From IMG/VR virus record IMGVR_UViG_3300042319_002983, positions 1 to 23,450 of that record: a DNA stretch of 23,450 bases; one strand, 5' to 3'. Each line of letters begins with the position of its first letter. Within the stretch, counting starts at the first letter, position 1. The notes under the pieces are model-generated. The model was not told the DNA's origin, did not search any database, and saw only the letters and a program-made list of their open reading frames with translations. Below are positions 8,801 to 14,001 of this stretch, piece after piece. The stretch comes from a virus. A program made the translations under genes and the position numbers.

Positions 8801-9514
8801 CTGGCGAGCGTGGCGCTCTACGACGCCAACGGCTTGGGCATTCCGCCGGATCGCTTCAGCGTGGACAAGGCGGCCGGCGAAATCACCATGGCCGACCCGC
8901 TGGTGCTCACCGGCTACGCGCAGCCGCTCACGGCGCTGCACACGGTCGAAGACATGGCCCTGTGCACCGATGCGCAGATCGACGGCACCGTCACCATCGC
9001 GCAGCCGCTGACGCGCGCCTACACCGCGGCCAATGCGCTGGTCAGCTCGGCGCTGGTGTCTGGCGATGTGTCGGCGCGGGTGGCGAACTTGTTCGCACAG
9101 AACACCTGGACGGGCGTGTGGTCCGATGAGCTGATCGGCACGGCGCCGGCGAGTGGAGCGCAATACAACGATGTGACTTTCCCGCTGGTGGTGGTCAATG
9201 CGGACTGCATCACGATGCGGTGGCGGATCCAGTTCACCAGCGCGACGGCCTTCAGTGTGGTGGCCGAAGAGCTGGGCGTGCTGACCACCGGCACCACCAG
9301 CGGCAACGTGGCGCCGATCAACCCAGCCACCGGCGAGCCCTATTTCACGATGGCGGCGGCCGGCTTCGGCACGGGGTGGGCGACGGGCAACGTCATCCGC
9401 TTCAACACCATCGCCGCCGGCGCGAAGGTTTGGGCGCTGCGCGCGATCCGGCCGGGGCCGGCGACTATCGAAGATGATCGCGTGATCATTCAAGCCCGTT
9501 ACGATGTGGGTTGA
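5900..9514 (+). CDS. Large repeat-containing tail/tip protein
   Basis: This is a 1204-residue structural protein from ATG 5900, four bases after the preceding stop. It is almost wholly beta-rich (V, T, S, G, A), with very few lysines and no enzymatic motif that I recognise. From residue about 405 to 870 there are at least five degenerate units, beginning near residues 405, 495, 594, 732 and 816. Each runs G-S/T/P-L-x-I/V, a polar loop with DDGNGVL or TDNGAGVL-like turns, then a Y-x-(S/T)-G-x-(V/I) hairpin. The N-terminal 230 residues differ and may anchor it to the tail tip. Position between distal-tail and tip genes suggests a central or side tail-tip component, possibly a host-contact fibre. 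This role is inferred. Confidence 0.7.
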   Translation: MPDIKLLRPQRLSDNPDGGGLATGIEIVDGQINNLLDDNSRIDRVNGDVSLRPFFAIADTADATTFLGLHFIVKSPPLDPNVSVVLFPNTRWADERSDARNAVERYLDPSVTTRMLPYGRQLAGQRTLLVYQRGNLPLPDVGEVYVLANESGTQLEYVRVQAVTDRVELFTNERDLEYQVRVITMTLSQPLQQEWPGSEVNPRFTRDPGGSVLRASSVSDAARYYGTVPLGLDADIGDLTIKLGTVFGQVIPAAVSESAVTDAPAGGSVTQVASAAAGVVVASESIPFNLSAVSRVYRTQVDYRWGTLVVTFVAASQTTIFTQQSDGGFVGAGPNVSSYVVSADRDSGLVSISITGIFGSGNVVTITATPAVEINQASLSYNQPVTVGTRGTVYVATLEPVPGPGSLSISYRAGGRWYELQDDGNGVLSSSPGLGVGAINYATGTVSVTLGALPDVGSSIIYAWSQQSTYEIRTQSIATQVPEVTLQLATGCEPGTLSIEWEAGGVAKSATDNGAGVLTGDATGNVQYSSGAVALRPTVLPDDSTAFEVEYEAADVETVISNPSKSGATITLDAEEAIRERSVLITYSQTRQQGPLQVSTTQQLTDNGAGQLVDADGNIKAGSAVNYGTGEITFNPDYTAVTPTLSYSDFSQGLPARTVDPSTGYFAAQAQFGVWPSACGNEITAVGFLDGSAVTLQYKPAGATDTARTASFPAPPIRVRLNRGTANTIVPGSLLFELGGARYVDRSGRLVRDPGVLTGAGLDAGTVSYSSGEAVITSWAANVAPALNVRALLTQVRPLPLNVATGRTPGSPLRPGSFILQANRYSDGVLLTGVADQNGRISTASMHGYIDATTGVWSVAFGAWVLDSSLTLDDKAEPWYSIDAVNEDGYIWRPIEATPGTVRFSCVVQVALPLDEAIIGVNPVRLPQDGRVQIIRPGNTLVIHDTLGEALPNPAVAGAVYDMGRTGLASVALYDANGLGIPPDRFSVDKAAGEITMADPLVLTGYAQPLTALHTVEDMALCTDAQIDGTVTIAQPLTRAYTAANALVSSALVSGDVSARVANLFAQNTWTGVWSDELIGTAPASGAQYNDVTFPLVVVNADCITMRWRIQFTSATAFSVVAEELGVLTTGTTSGNVAPINPATGEPYFTMAAAGFGTGWATGNVIRFNTIAAGAKVWALRAIRPGPATIEDDRVIIQARYDVG
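7112..8500 (+). repeat. Five degenerate beta-hairpin repeats inside the large tail protein
   Basis: Units begin near 7112, 7382, 7679, 8093 and 8345. They share a G-x-L/F-hydrophobic start, a D-x-G-x-G-x-L-like turn and a closing Y-x-(T/S)-G-x-V/I motif (YATGTVSV, YSSGAVAL, YGTGEITF, YSSGEAVI, DATTGVWSV). Spacing varies from about 84 to 138 residues, so this is a protein-level domain repeat rather than a tandem DNA repeat. The end coordinate is approximate. Confidence 0.55.
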
Positions 9515-9517
9515 TCA

Positions 9518-10126
9518 ATGCCCACGATTTCCGAACTGATCGCCCTGGTCGCCGCGGTGCCGCCGATCGAGGCCAACACGGCCGAGGACGGCGCCGGCAC
9601 TGAGCACGATGTGCTGCACCAGCTTGAGCTTGAAGTGGCGGCCGCGGTGCTGGGCTTTGCCGATGCCGCCGCGCCGGTGCTAGTGGGGCTGGATGCGGCG
9701 GTGGGCGATCTGGATGCGCGGGTCGATGCGCTTGAAGAGGGCGGGCCGGGCGGGGCGGTTGCGCGCACGGTGCGGGCGATCTTCGACGGCGGCAGCGTGG
9801 ACGCCGTGGCGGCCAGTGTTGAGGTAGGCGCTGAACTGATCCTGCGTACGCCCTACGCGCTCACGTTGTCGAGCTGGACGCTGTTGCTCGAAGGGGCCAC
9901 CGGCAGCGTCACCGTTGACGTGCTGACCAAGCCTTTCGCCAGCGGCAGCTACGCCAGCATCACTGGCAGCGCCACGCCCTCGGCGAGCGGCGGCGCCAAT
10001 GCTGAGGGCGATGTCACCGGGTGGTCGGCCAGCGTCGCCGCGGGCCACCTGATCAAAATCGAAATCACAGCGCGCACCGGCTTGGTGCCGCGCGTATCGC
10101 TACAGGTAGAGGGCACGCAGGCATGA
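9518..10126 (+). CDS. Tail tip/fibre-associated protein
   Basis: This is a 202-residue protein from ATG 9518, three bases after the previous stop. The first 80 residues are helical and acidic and include LELEVAAAVLGFADAAAPVL and DLDARVDALEEG, a probable trimeric coiled-coil stem. The C-terminal 115 residues form a beta domain (LTLSSWTLLLEGATGSVTVDVLTK through SGGANAEGDVTGWSASVAAGHLIKIEI). The pattern of strand, SITGSATPS, then TGWSASVAAGHLIKIE is common to receptor-facing or decorative domains in tail and fibre proteins of many phages. It is coupled to the next gene by an ATGA overlap. Carbohydrate or surface binding is an inference from that domain style, and no binding residues can be assigned. 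Confidence 0.6.
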   Translation: MPTISELIALVAAVPPIEANTAEDGAGTEHDVLHQLELEVAAAVLGFADAAAPVLVGLDAAVGDLDARVDALEEGGPGGAVARTVRAIFDGGSVDAVAASVEVGAELILRTPYALTLSSWTLLLEGATGSVTVDVLTKPFASGSYASITGSATPSASGGANAEGDVTGWSASVAAGHLIKIEITARTGLVPRVSLQVEGTQA

Positions 10127-10998
10127 CAACACGCACATTTTCGACCGTGATCGAGCACACCTCTGATGCGACGTTTCGCGCCTGGGCCTTGGAGGTCAGC
10201 GACGCCCTGGCCTTCGTCGGCATGCCGAAGTCTGCAGACACCGGGCAAATCAACTTGGCTACCGCAGCGCGGCCGGGCACGAACACTGCGGCAGGCTACG
10301 AAATTCGGTACGTGGACGACGCGCTGCACGCGACCGCGCCGATCTACATCAAGATCGAGTACGGCACAGGGTCTGCCGCTACGCGCCCGGCTATGTGGAT
10401 AACGGTAGGGACCGGAAGCAATGGCTCAGGGACAATTACTGGCGTCCTGCTGGCGCGGCAAACGTTGACGTGCGCCAGCACGCCCAGCACGTCCGTGCCG
10501 TCACCGACCTACGCGTGTCGAGTTGGCGGGCAGTTTGGTTTTGCGTGGAAGTCGGGCGTGCTGGACCTTGGCGCGTTCCCAAGCATGGGCGCTTTTTTGA
10601 TTTCCAGAACGACAGACGACGATGGCGCAGACACGGCAGCCGGGGTTTCAATCTACGCACTTAGCCCGGGCTCCTACGTCGAGGCTACCAGCAAGCTGTT
10701 TTCGGGATCGGCATACTCGACTGGGTCTAACCGGCAGTACTGCATGGTCCCGTACGGGCTCACTGCCTCGCTTGTGGGTGCGGACAATCAGGCTTTTCGG
10801 CATTACGCGGCGTTTCCGCAGATCCGCCCGGTGGTGGCTTGCGTGACTGTGCTGGCGAGTGAAGTGCCGGTGGGTAGCACAATCAGCGTCACTCCCATTG
10901 GCGCCACCCCGCGCACCTACATAAGCACGGGATTTGCCGGGCGCGCGTCCTGCGTCAATGGCACCGCGGCGCAGACCCTCGCGATGATCTGGGAGTAG
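10123..10998 (+). CDS. Structural/fibre-type protein of unknown specificity
   Basis: This is a 291-residue protein using ATG 10123, which overlaps the previous stop as ATGA. A longer in-frame opening to 10021 reads as shadow and was not used. The N-terminus (FSTVIEHTSDATFRAWALEVSDAL) and the YVDDALHATAPIYIKIEYG stretch look like virion or tail-tip proteins that follow fibre genes in other phages. The rest is beta-rich with several cysteines. Base composition differs from neighbours: two 60-base lines counted here (10381 and 10561) are 55-57% GC, against 75% for the line at 9661. This suggests a recently exchanged tail-tip gene, as expected for host-range determinants. Exact function is unknown. 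Confidence 0.65.
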   Translation: MTTRTFSTVIEHTSDATFRAWALEVSDALAFVGMPKSADTGQINLATAARPGTNTAAGYEIRYVDDALHATAPIYIKIEYGTGSAATRPAMWITVGTGSNGSGTITGVLLARQTLTCASTPSTSVPSPTYACRVGGQFGFAWKSGVLDLGAFPSMGAFLISRTTDDDGADTAAGVSIYALSPGSYVEATSKLFSGSAYSTGSNRQYCMVPYGLTASLVGADNQAFRHYAAFPQIRPVVACVTVLASEVPVGSTISVTPIGATPRTYISTGFAGRASCVNGTAAQTLAMIWE

Positions 10999-11000
10999 CC

Positions 11001-11177
11001 ATGGCTACGCTCTTGTCGCCCGCCGAGCCTTCGCCCGGCCTTGCTTACGGCGTCAACAGCCTGACGCCGACGGCGCTTGGCATCGTCACGATTGCTTCGC
11101 CGCCGAACATAGGCAGCAGCGGTGGCGGTGGCGGCGAGCTGGTAGTACCGCCCAGCAGCTGGGGCCACATCGGGTGA
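11001..11177 (+). CDS. Small 58-residue protein between fibre and hub genes
   Basis: The ATG at 11001 follows the previous stop by two bases, and the frame ends with TGA at 11175-11177, four bases before the next GTG. It reads MATLLSPAEPSPGLAYG..., then a five-glycine linker and a proline-rich tail ending SSWGHIG. It fills an otherwise untranslated gap in a tightly packed operon, which supports it being real. It is too small for confident annotation and has no known motif. A virion linker, a chaperone-like tail peptide or a decayed fragment are all possible. Confidence 0.55.
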   Translation: MATLLSPAEPSPGLAYGVNSLTPTALGIVTIASPPNIGSSGGGGGELVVPPSSWGHIG

Positions 11178-11181
11178 CTAC

Positions 11182-12834
11182 GTGAGCACCCCCTACCGCT
11201 ACCCCGGGCGCTACCGGCAGAGCAAAACCTACCGCGGCCTGGAGCTGGTGCCGGCTGTCGCGCCGCCGGGCTTTGCTGTCGGATCGGGCATGCGCTGGCA
11301 GCTGCCCACACCGCGGCAGCGGGTGACCGCGTTGCCTTCCAGCGAGGCGACGGCGCGAGGCGCGGCGATCGCGCTGCCCTTCGAAGGTGCAACGTCTGCC
11401 GCGGCCGATGTGGCGCTTCCGTGGTCGCGGCCCGAGGCGCAGCAGGCGGCGGTGCGTGCGCCCTGGGCGCTGGCCAGCCAGCAGATTCAGGCCACCGCTG
11501 CCGCCCGCTGGGGCTTGCCTGCACCGCGCGGTGCAGCGGCCGCGCTGCCGTGGGGTGCATCGACCCCGCACGCGGAAAGCCTGGCCGCGCCGTGGCTGCA
11601 GGCCCAGCCAGCGGAAACCGCCGCCGGTCTGCGCTGGGGCGCCGCTCTGCCGCGCGAGTTGCACATCACCGCCTTCTGGCGCCAGGCCGCGGCGCGTGGC
11701 GCGTACATCGCGCTGCCGTGGGGCCCGGCCGGGCAGCGGCAAGTCGGCGTCGGCACGCCCTGGCCGATCGACCCCAACCCCGGCGACGGCTCGCCAATCA
11801 CCGTACCGATTCGGGATGCCTACATCATGCTGCCCACACTCACCGCTGTAACGCTGCCCGACCGCACGCCGCTGACCCTGCTGAATGTTCGGCTGTCGAC
11901 CGATGTCACCCGCTACGGGTGGGAACTGGGCGCCACGCTGCCGTTCGGCGAACTCGCGCTGGTCACGCCTGTCGGCCGCACGGACCCGGTCGAAATCGAG
12001 GTCACCGTCAACGGCTACACCTGGGTGCTCATGGTCGAGGGGGTGGACGATCAACGCCGCTTCGGCCTCAAGACCGGCACCATCCGCGGCCGCTCGCGCA
12101 GCAGCCTGCTCGATGCGCCGTATGCGCCGGCGCGCAGCGGCATCGCCGAAGACGCCCGCGATGCCAGCCAGCTGGCGGATGAGCAGCTGTTCGGGACCGG
12201 CTGGACGCTGGCATGGGATGCCGTGGATTGGCTGGTCCCCGGCGGCACCTGGAGCTATCAAGACGCCACCGTGCTGCAGGCCATCGGACAGCTGGCGGCC
12301 TCGATCGGCGCCCGCATCGAAACCGCGCGCACTACGCTGGATCTGGCCGTCAAGCCGCTGTACCCGGTGAGCCCGTGGGCGTGGGCCGGCGCGACGCCGT
12401 ACGCCATCCTGCCGCTGTCGATCGTGCCCGGGCTCAGCAGCTCATGGCAGGGCGGCACCAATGCCAACGGCGTGTACGTGCTGGATGGCGCCGGCAGCGG
12501 CGCGCCCGTGTTCATCACCGGTACCGGCGGCGAAGTGGAGGCGGGGCAGGTGGTCGACCGGCTGCTGGTCAGCGCCGACCCGCAGCGCGAGCGCGGCCGG
12601 ATAGAGCTGGCAAAGGCCGGCAAGATCACCAGCCACAGCCTGACCATGCTGCTGTTGCCCAGCCCCGCCGCCCCCGGCCTGATGCCACTGGGCGCCCTGC
12701 TTCAGATCACCGACCCGGCGCACGTTGACGGCGCCTGGCGCGCGCAGGTGATGGCTGTGACCATCGACGCCCAGCGCAGCGGCGGCGGCCTCGGCGTGCG
12801 GCAGACTCTCACCCTGGAGCAACACCACCGATGA
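11182..12834 (+). CDS. Tail hub-like protein with N-terminal 14-residue Trp repeats
   Basis: This is a 550-residue protein from GTG 11182. Residues 37-194 carry twelve successive units of 14 residues (one of 15), most beginning x-P/R-W, such as LPWGPAGQRQVGVG, followed by a Pro/Asp linker. From residue about 215 the protein becomes a folded alpha/beta region, with repeated strands (VEIEVTVNGYTWVLMVEGVDD) and a VLQAIGQLAASIGARIETART helix. The order of these elements resembles phage tail hub/baseplate proteins (gp27 or late-control-D type). It ends in an ATGA overlap with the next gene. The hub role is inferred from the C-terminal architecture and late position. The function of the Trp repeats is unknown. 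Confidence 0.6.
   Translation: MSTPYRYPGRYRQSKTYRGLELVPAVAPPGFAVGSGMRWQLPTPRQRVTALPSSEATARGAAIALPFEGATSAAADVALPWSRPEAQQAAVRAPWALASQQIQATAAARWGLPAPRGAAAALPWGASTPHAESLAAPWLQAQPAETAAGLRWGAALPRELHITAFWRQAAARGAYIALPWGPAGQRQVGVGTPWPIDPNPGDGSPITVPIRDAYIMLPTLTAVTLPDRTPLTLLNVRLSTDVTRYGWELGATLPFGELALVTPVGRTDPVEIEVTVNGYTWVLMVEGVDDQRRFGLKTGTIRGRSRSSLLDAPYAPARSGIAEDARDASQLADEQLFGTGWTLAWDAVDWLVPGGTWSYQDATVLQAIGQLAASIGARIETARTTLDLAVKPLYPVSPWAWAGATPYAILPLSIVPGLSSSWQGGTNANGVYVLDGAGSGAPVFITGTGGEVEAGQVVDRLLVSADPQRERGRIELAKAGKITSHSLTMLLLPSPAAPGLMPLGALLQITDPAHVDGAWRAQVMAVTIDAQRSGGGLGVRQTLTLEQHHR
11290..11763 (+). repeat. Twelve 14-residue (42-base) degenerate repeats with invariant-like Trp
   Basis: Units start at protein residues 37, 51, 65, 79, 93, 108, 122, 136, 150, 164, 178 and 192. 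The first three residues read MRW, LPS, LPF, LPW, APW, ARW, LPW, APW, LRW, AFW, LPW and TPW. The register is exact except for one extra alanine in the unit at residue 93. Nucleotide identity between units is low, so selection at the protein level, not recent slippage, keeps the period. Confidence 0.85.
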
Positions 12835-13067
12835 GCGTGAATCTGTGGGCGCAATTCGACGGCCTGTTGCCCAAGGCCCCGCGCATCGTCGCGCAAGTGG
12901 TCACCGTCGACACCGACGGCAGCACTATCGTGGAGCAGCCCGGCGGCCAGCAGTTCAAAGCCCTCGGCGGCGCAGGCCTGACCACCGGCGATTGGGTGTA
13001 CGTGCAAGCCGGCGAGATCCGCGGCGAAGCGCCGGCGCTGTCGCTGGGGGTGGCGTTGGAGGTGTGA
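12831..13067 (+). CDS. Small beta-rich tail-associated protein
   Basis: This is a 78-residue protein whose ATG at 12831 overlaps the hub gene stop (ATGA). The sequence alternates short strands and turns (APRIVAQVVTVDTDGSTIVEQPGGQQFKALG, GDWVYVQAGEI), consistent with a small OB- or SH3-like barrel. It is the last gene of the tail operon: a hairpin and a new promoter follow. A hub plug, spike adaptor or assembly factor would fit its place, but there is no signature to choose between them. It was kept as a real gene because of coupling, coding bias and regular folding pattern. Confidence 0.65.
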   Translation: MSVNLWAQFDGLLPKAPRIVAQVVTVDTDGSTIVEQPGGQQFKALGGAGLTTGDWVYVQAGEIRGEAPALSLGVALEV

Positions 13068-13075
13068 GGGTGCGA

Positions 13076-13106
13076 CCGACGAACAGTAAAAACTACCGTT
13101 CGTCGG
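13076..13106. terminator. Inverted repeat at the end of the tail operon
   Basis: Nine-base arms CCGACGAAC (13076-13084) and GTTCGTCGG (13098-13106) can form a stem. Inside it an AGT/ACT mini-stem closes on an A-rich loop, leaving an ACC bulge. It starts eight bases after the last tail gene stop, where a late-operon terminator is expected. Only a short, interrupted T-run (GTTTCTT) follows 10 bases later, so termination would be weak or factor-assisted. A protein-binding palindrome is the alternative. Confidence 0.45.
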
Positions 13107-13133
13107 CTGGTGGCGGTTTCTTGCGGCTGCCTG

Positions 13134-13162
13134 TTGACCTACTAAGTAGGTCGGCTTAGTCT
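13134..13162 (+). promoter_or_regulatory. Promoter with embedded palindromic operator
   Basis: TTGACC (13134-13139) makes a near-consensus -35. After 17 bases TAGTCT (13157-13162) makes a weak -10. A 17-base palindrome, GACCTACTAAGTAGGTC (13136-13152; 8-base arms around one A), covers the -35 and spacer, so a dimeric regulator bound there would block RNA polymerase. The first gene starts 42 bases downstream of the -10. A likely ligand is the helix-turn-helix protein encoded two genes down, but a host regulator is equally possible. Confidence 0.6.
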
Positions 13163-13170
13163 ATTCCTAC

Positions 13171-13186
13171 GCCAGCGACCGCTGGC
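13171..13186 (+). promoter_or_regulatory. Leader hairpin before the ribosome-binding site
   Basis: GCCAGC and GCTGGC arms with a four-base loop (seven pairs on paper, six sterically possible) lie in the 5' leader. The structure ends five bases before the GGGAGA ribosome-binding site of the gene at 13204. It may stabilise the leader or tune translation. Confidence 0.4.
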
Positions 13187-13203
13187 CCCACGGGAGAGAC
13201 GAC

Positions 13204-13530
13204 ATGGCGCGGTTCATTCTGATCGACAACAACAGCGGTTACATCTTCGGCGACACGGCCGACTATGCCGCCGGCATGCAAAGCGACTGGATCGCAAAGA
13301 GCGAGGCCGACCTGATCGAAGCCGCTCGTGTGCTGGATGAGCAGATCGGCGAGCATGGCCGCCAGTACACCTATCACAGCCGAAACCCACGCAGCACCGT
13401 CACAGGCTACGACGTCTACGATGCCAGCGGCGATCAGGTGGTGTGCGTGCAAGACGGGCAGGATCGCGAGATGATCGATGCGGTTGAGGCCAGCTGCGAC
13501 TACCTGGGCTTCGTCGAGGTCGTGGCGTGA
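13204..13530 (+). CDS. Unknown 108-residue protein of a prophage-end unit
   Basis: The gene starts at ATG 13204 after a clear GGGAGA ribosome-binding site and behind its own promoter. The protein is acidic and soluble with no membrane segment. It opens MARFILIDNNSGYIFGDT, then has a helical region (EADLIEAARVLDEQIGEHG), a YDVYDASGD turn and a conserved-looking VVCVQDGQDREMIDAVEA segment. The regular strand-helix pattern suggests a compact alpha/beta fold. I recall similar short proteins on other mobile elements but cannot name a family. The gene is coupled by GTGA overlap to a helix-turn-helix gene. In the lysogen it would sit beside the attachment site, a usual location for lysogenic cargo such as exclusion or host-modulating genes (inference). 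Confidence 0.7.
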   Translation: MARFILIDNNSGYIFGDTADYAAGMQSDWIAKSEADLIEAARVLDEQIGEHGRQYTYHSRNPRSTVTGYDVYDASGDQVVCVQDGQDREMIDAVEASCDYLGFVEVVA

Positions 13531-13763
13531 CTACGGCCCTTGGCGGGGCCGAGCGCCCCGCTACGGCTGTCACAGCAGTGGCGGCCTGGCAAGCCCGACT
13601 GGGGCTCACGGATCGCGCCGCGGCTGCTGCCTTGGGCATGACGCTTGACGGCTACGGCCGGCAAAAGCGAGGCCGCGATCAGCACGGCAACCCGCGCGCC
13701 GCATCGCGCGTTTTGCTGTTGGCCTGTGCGGCAATCGAGCGCGGTATTGATCCGGTCGAGTAG
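13527..13763 (+). CDS. Short helix-turn-helix DNA-binding protein
   Basis: This is a 78-residue protein from GTG 13527, overlapping the upstream stop as GTGA, so it is coupled to the unknown gene. Residues about 20-52 form a helix-turn-helix of XRE-like type: AAWQARLGLTDRAAAAALGMTLDGYGRQKRGR, with the recognition helix around TLDGYGRQKRG. A C-terminal helix (VLLLACAAIERGI) could mediate dimerisation. Many such small phage and mobile-element proteins autoregulate their own operons. The palindrome in the promoter 365 bases upstream is a natural candidate target (inference). The protein lacks an effector domain, so it could also be a Cro-like switch protein or an antitoxin-type partner for the upstream gene. 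Confidence 0.7.
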   Translation: MTTALGGAERPATAVTAVAAWQARLGLTDRAAAAALGMTLDGYGRQKRGRDQHGNPRAASRVLLLACAAIERGIDPVE

Positions 13764-14001
13764 CCTGCGGGCAACTCCGACAAAATTACGTCAGACCCCG
13801 CTAAAACCCTTGCTGTAGGCCACCTAATGGTGCCGAAGGGGGGCACAAAGCCGTAATCCGCCGCATCCCGCTTGGGCCGCCAGAAACCCGCAAACCCGCG
13901 TGGTTGCTGCCTTCGCGCGGCTGCAGGGGCTGCCCTTATCCGCCACTGTCCGCCCTGAAACCGCTAGGCTCTACGTCACGGATTACGTCAGCGGGGTGGC
14001 G
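13764..14001. other. attP: attP region (core at 13828-13843) with candidate integrase arm sites
   Basis: TGGTGCCGAAGGGGGG at 13828-13843 is the reverse complement of a tRNA-Leu 3' end: the stretch CCTTCGGCACCA is the terminal acceptor and CCA of many bacterial tRNA-Leu genes. On both sides the match to a tRNA breaks off, as expected of an attP core and not of attL or attR. The heptamer TACGTCA occurs once left of the core (13787) and twice right of it (13972 and 13984). An eight-base tandem repeat AAACCCGC lies at 13884-13899. These look like arm-type and accessory sites. The tRNA identity comes from memory of tRNA-Leu sequences, so it needs a direct comparison. Confidence 0.6.

Noticed and set aside
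7184-9493. 769-residue minus-strand open frame
   Set aside because: Antisense shadow of the large tail protein; Arg/His/Ala-rich, with no recognisable fold or start signal.
13134-13170. LexA/SOS box at the operator
   Set aside because: The Xanthomonas/Xylella-type TTAG-N6-TACTA spacing was checked on both strands and does not fit.
13828-13843. Possible tRNA gene remnant
   Set aside because: Only 16 bases match a tRNA 3' end, with no other arms on either side; treated as the att core.
13900-14001. N-terminal extension of integrase from GTG 13900
   Set aside because: The extra 34 residues are unlike integrase starts and overlap the candidate arm sites; GTG 14002 has better family agreement and a GGGG ribosome-binding site. 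The longer start cannot be wholly excluded.
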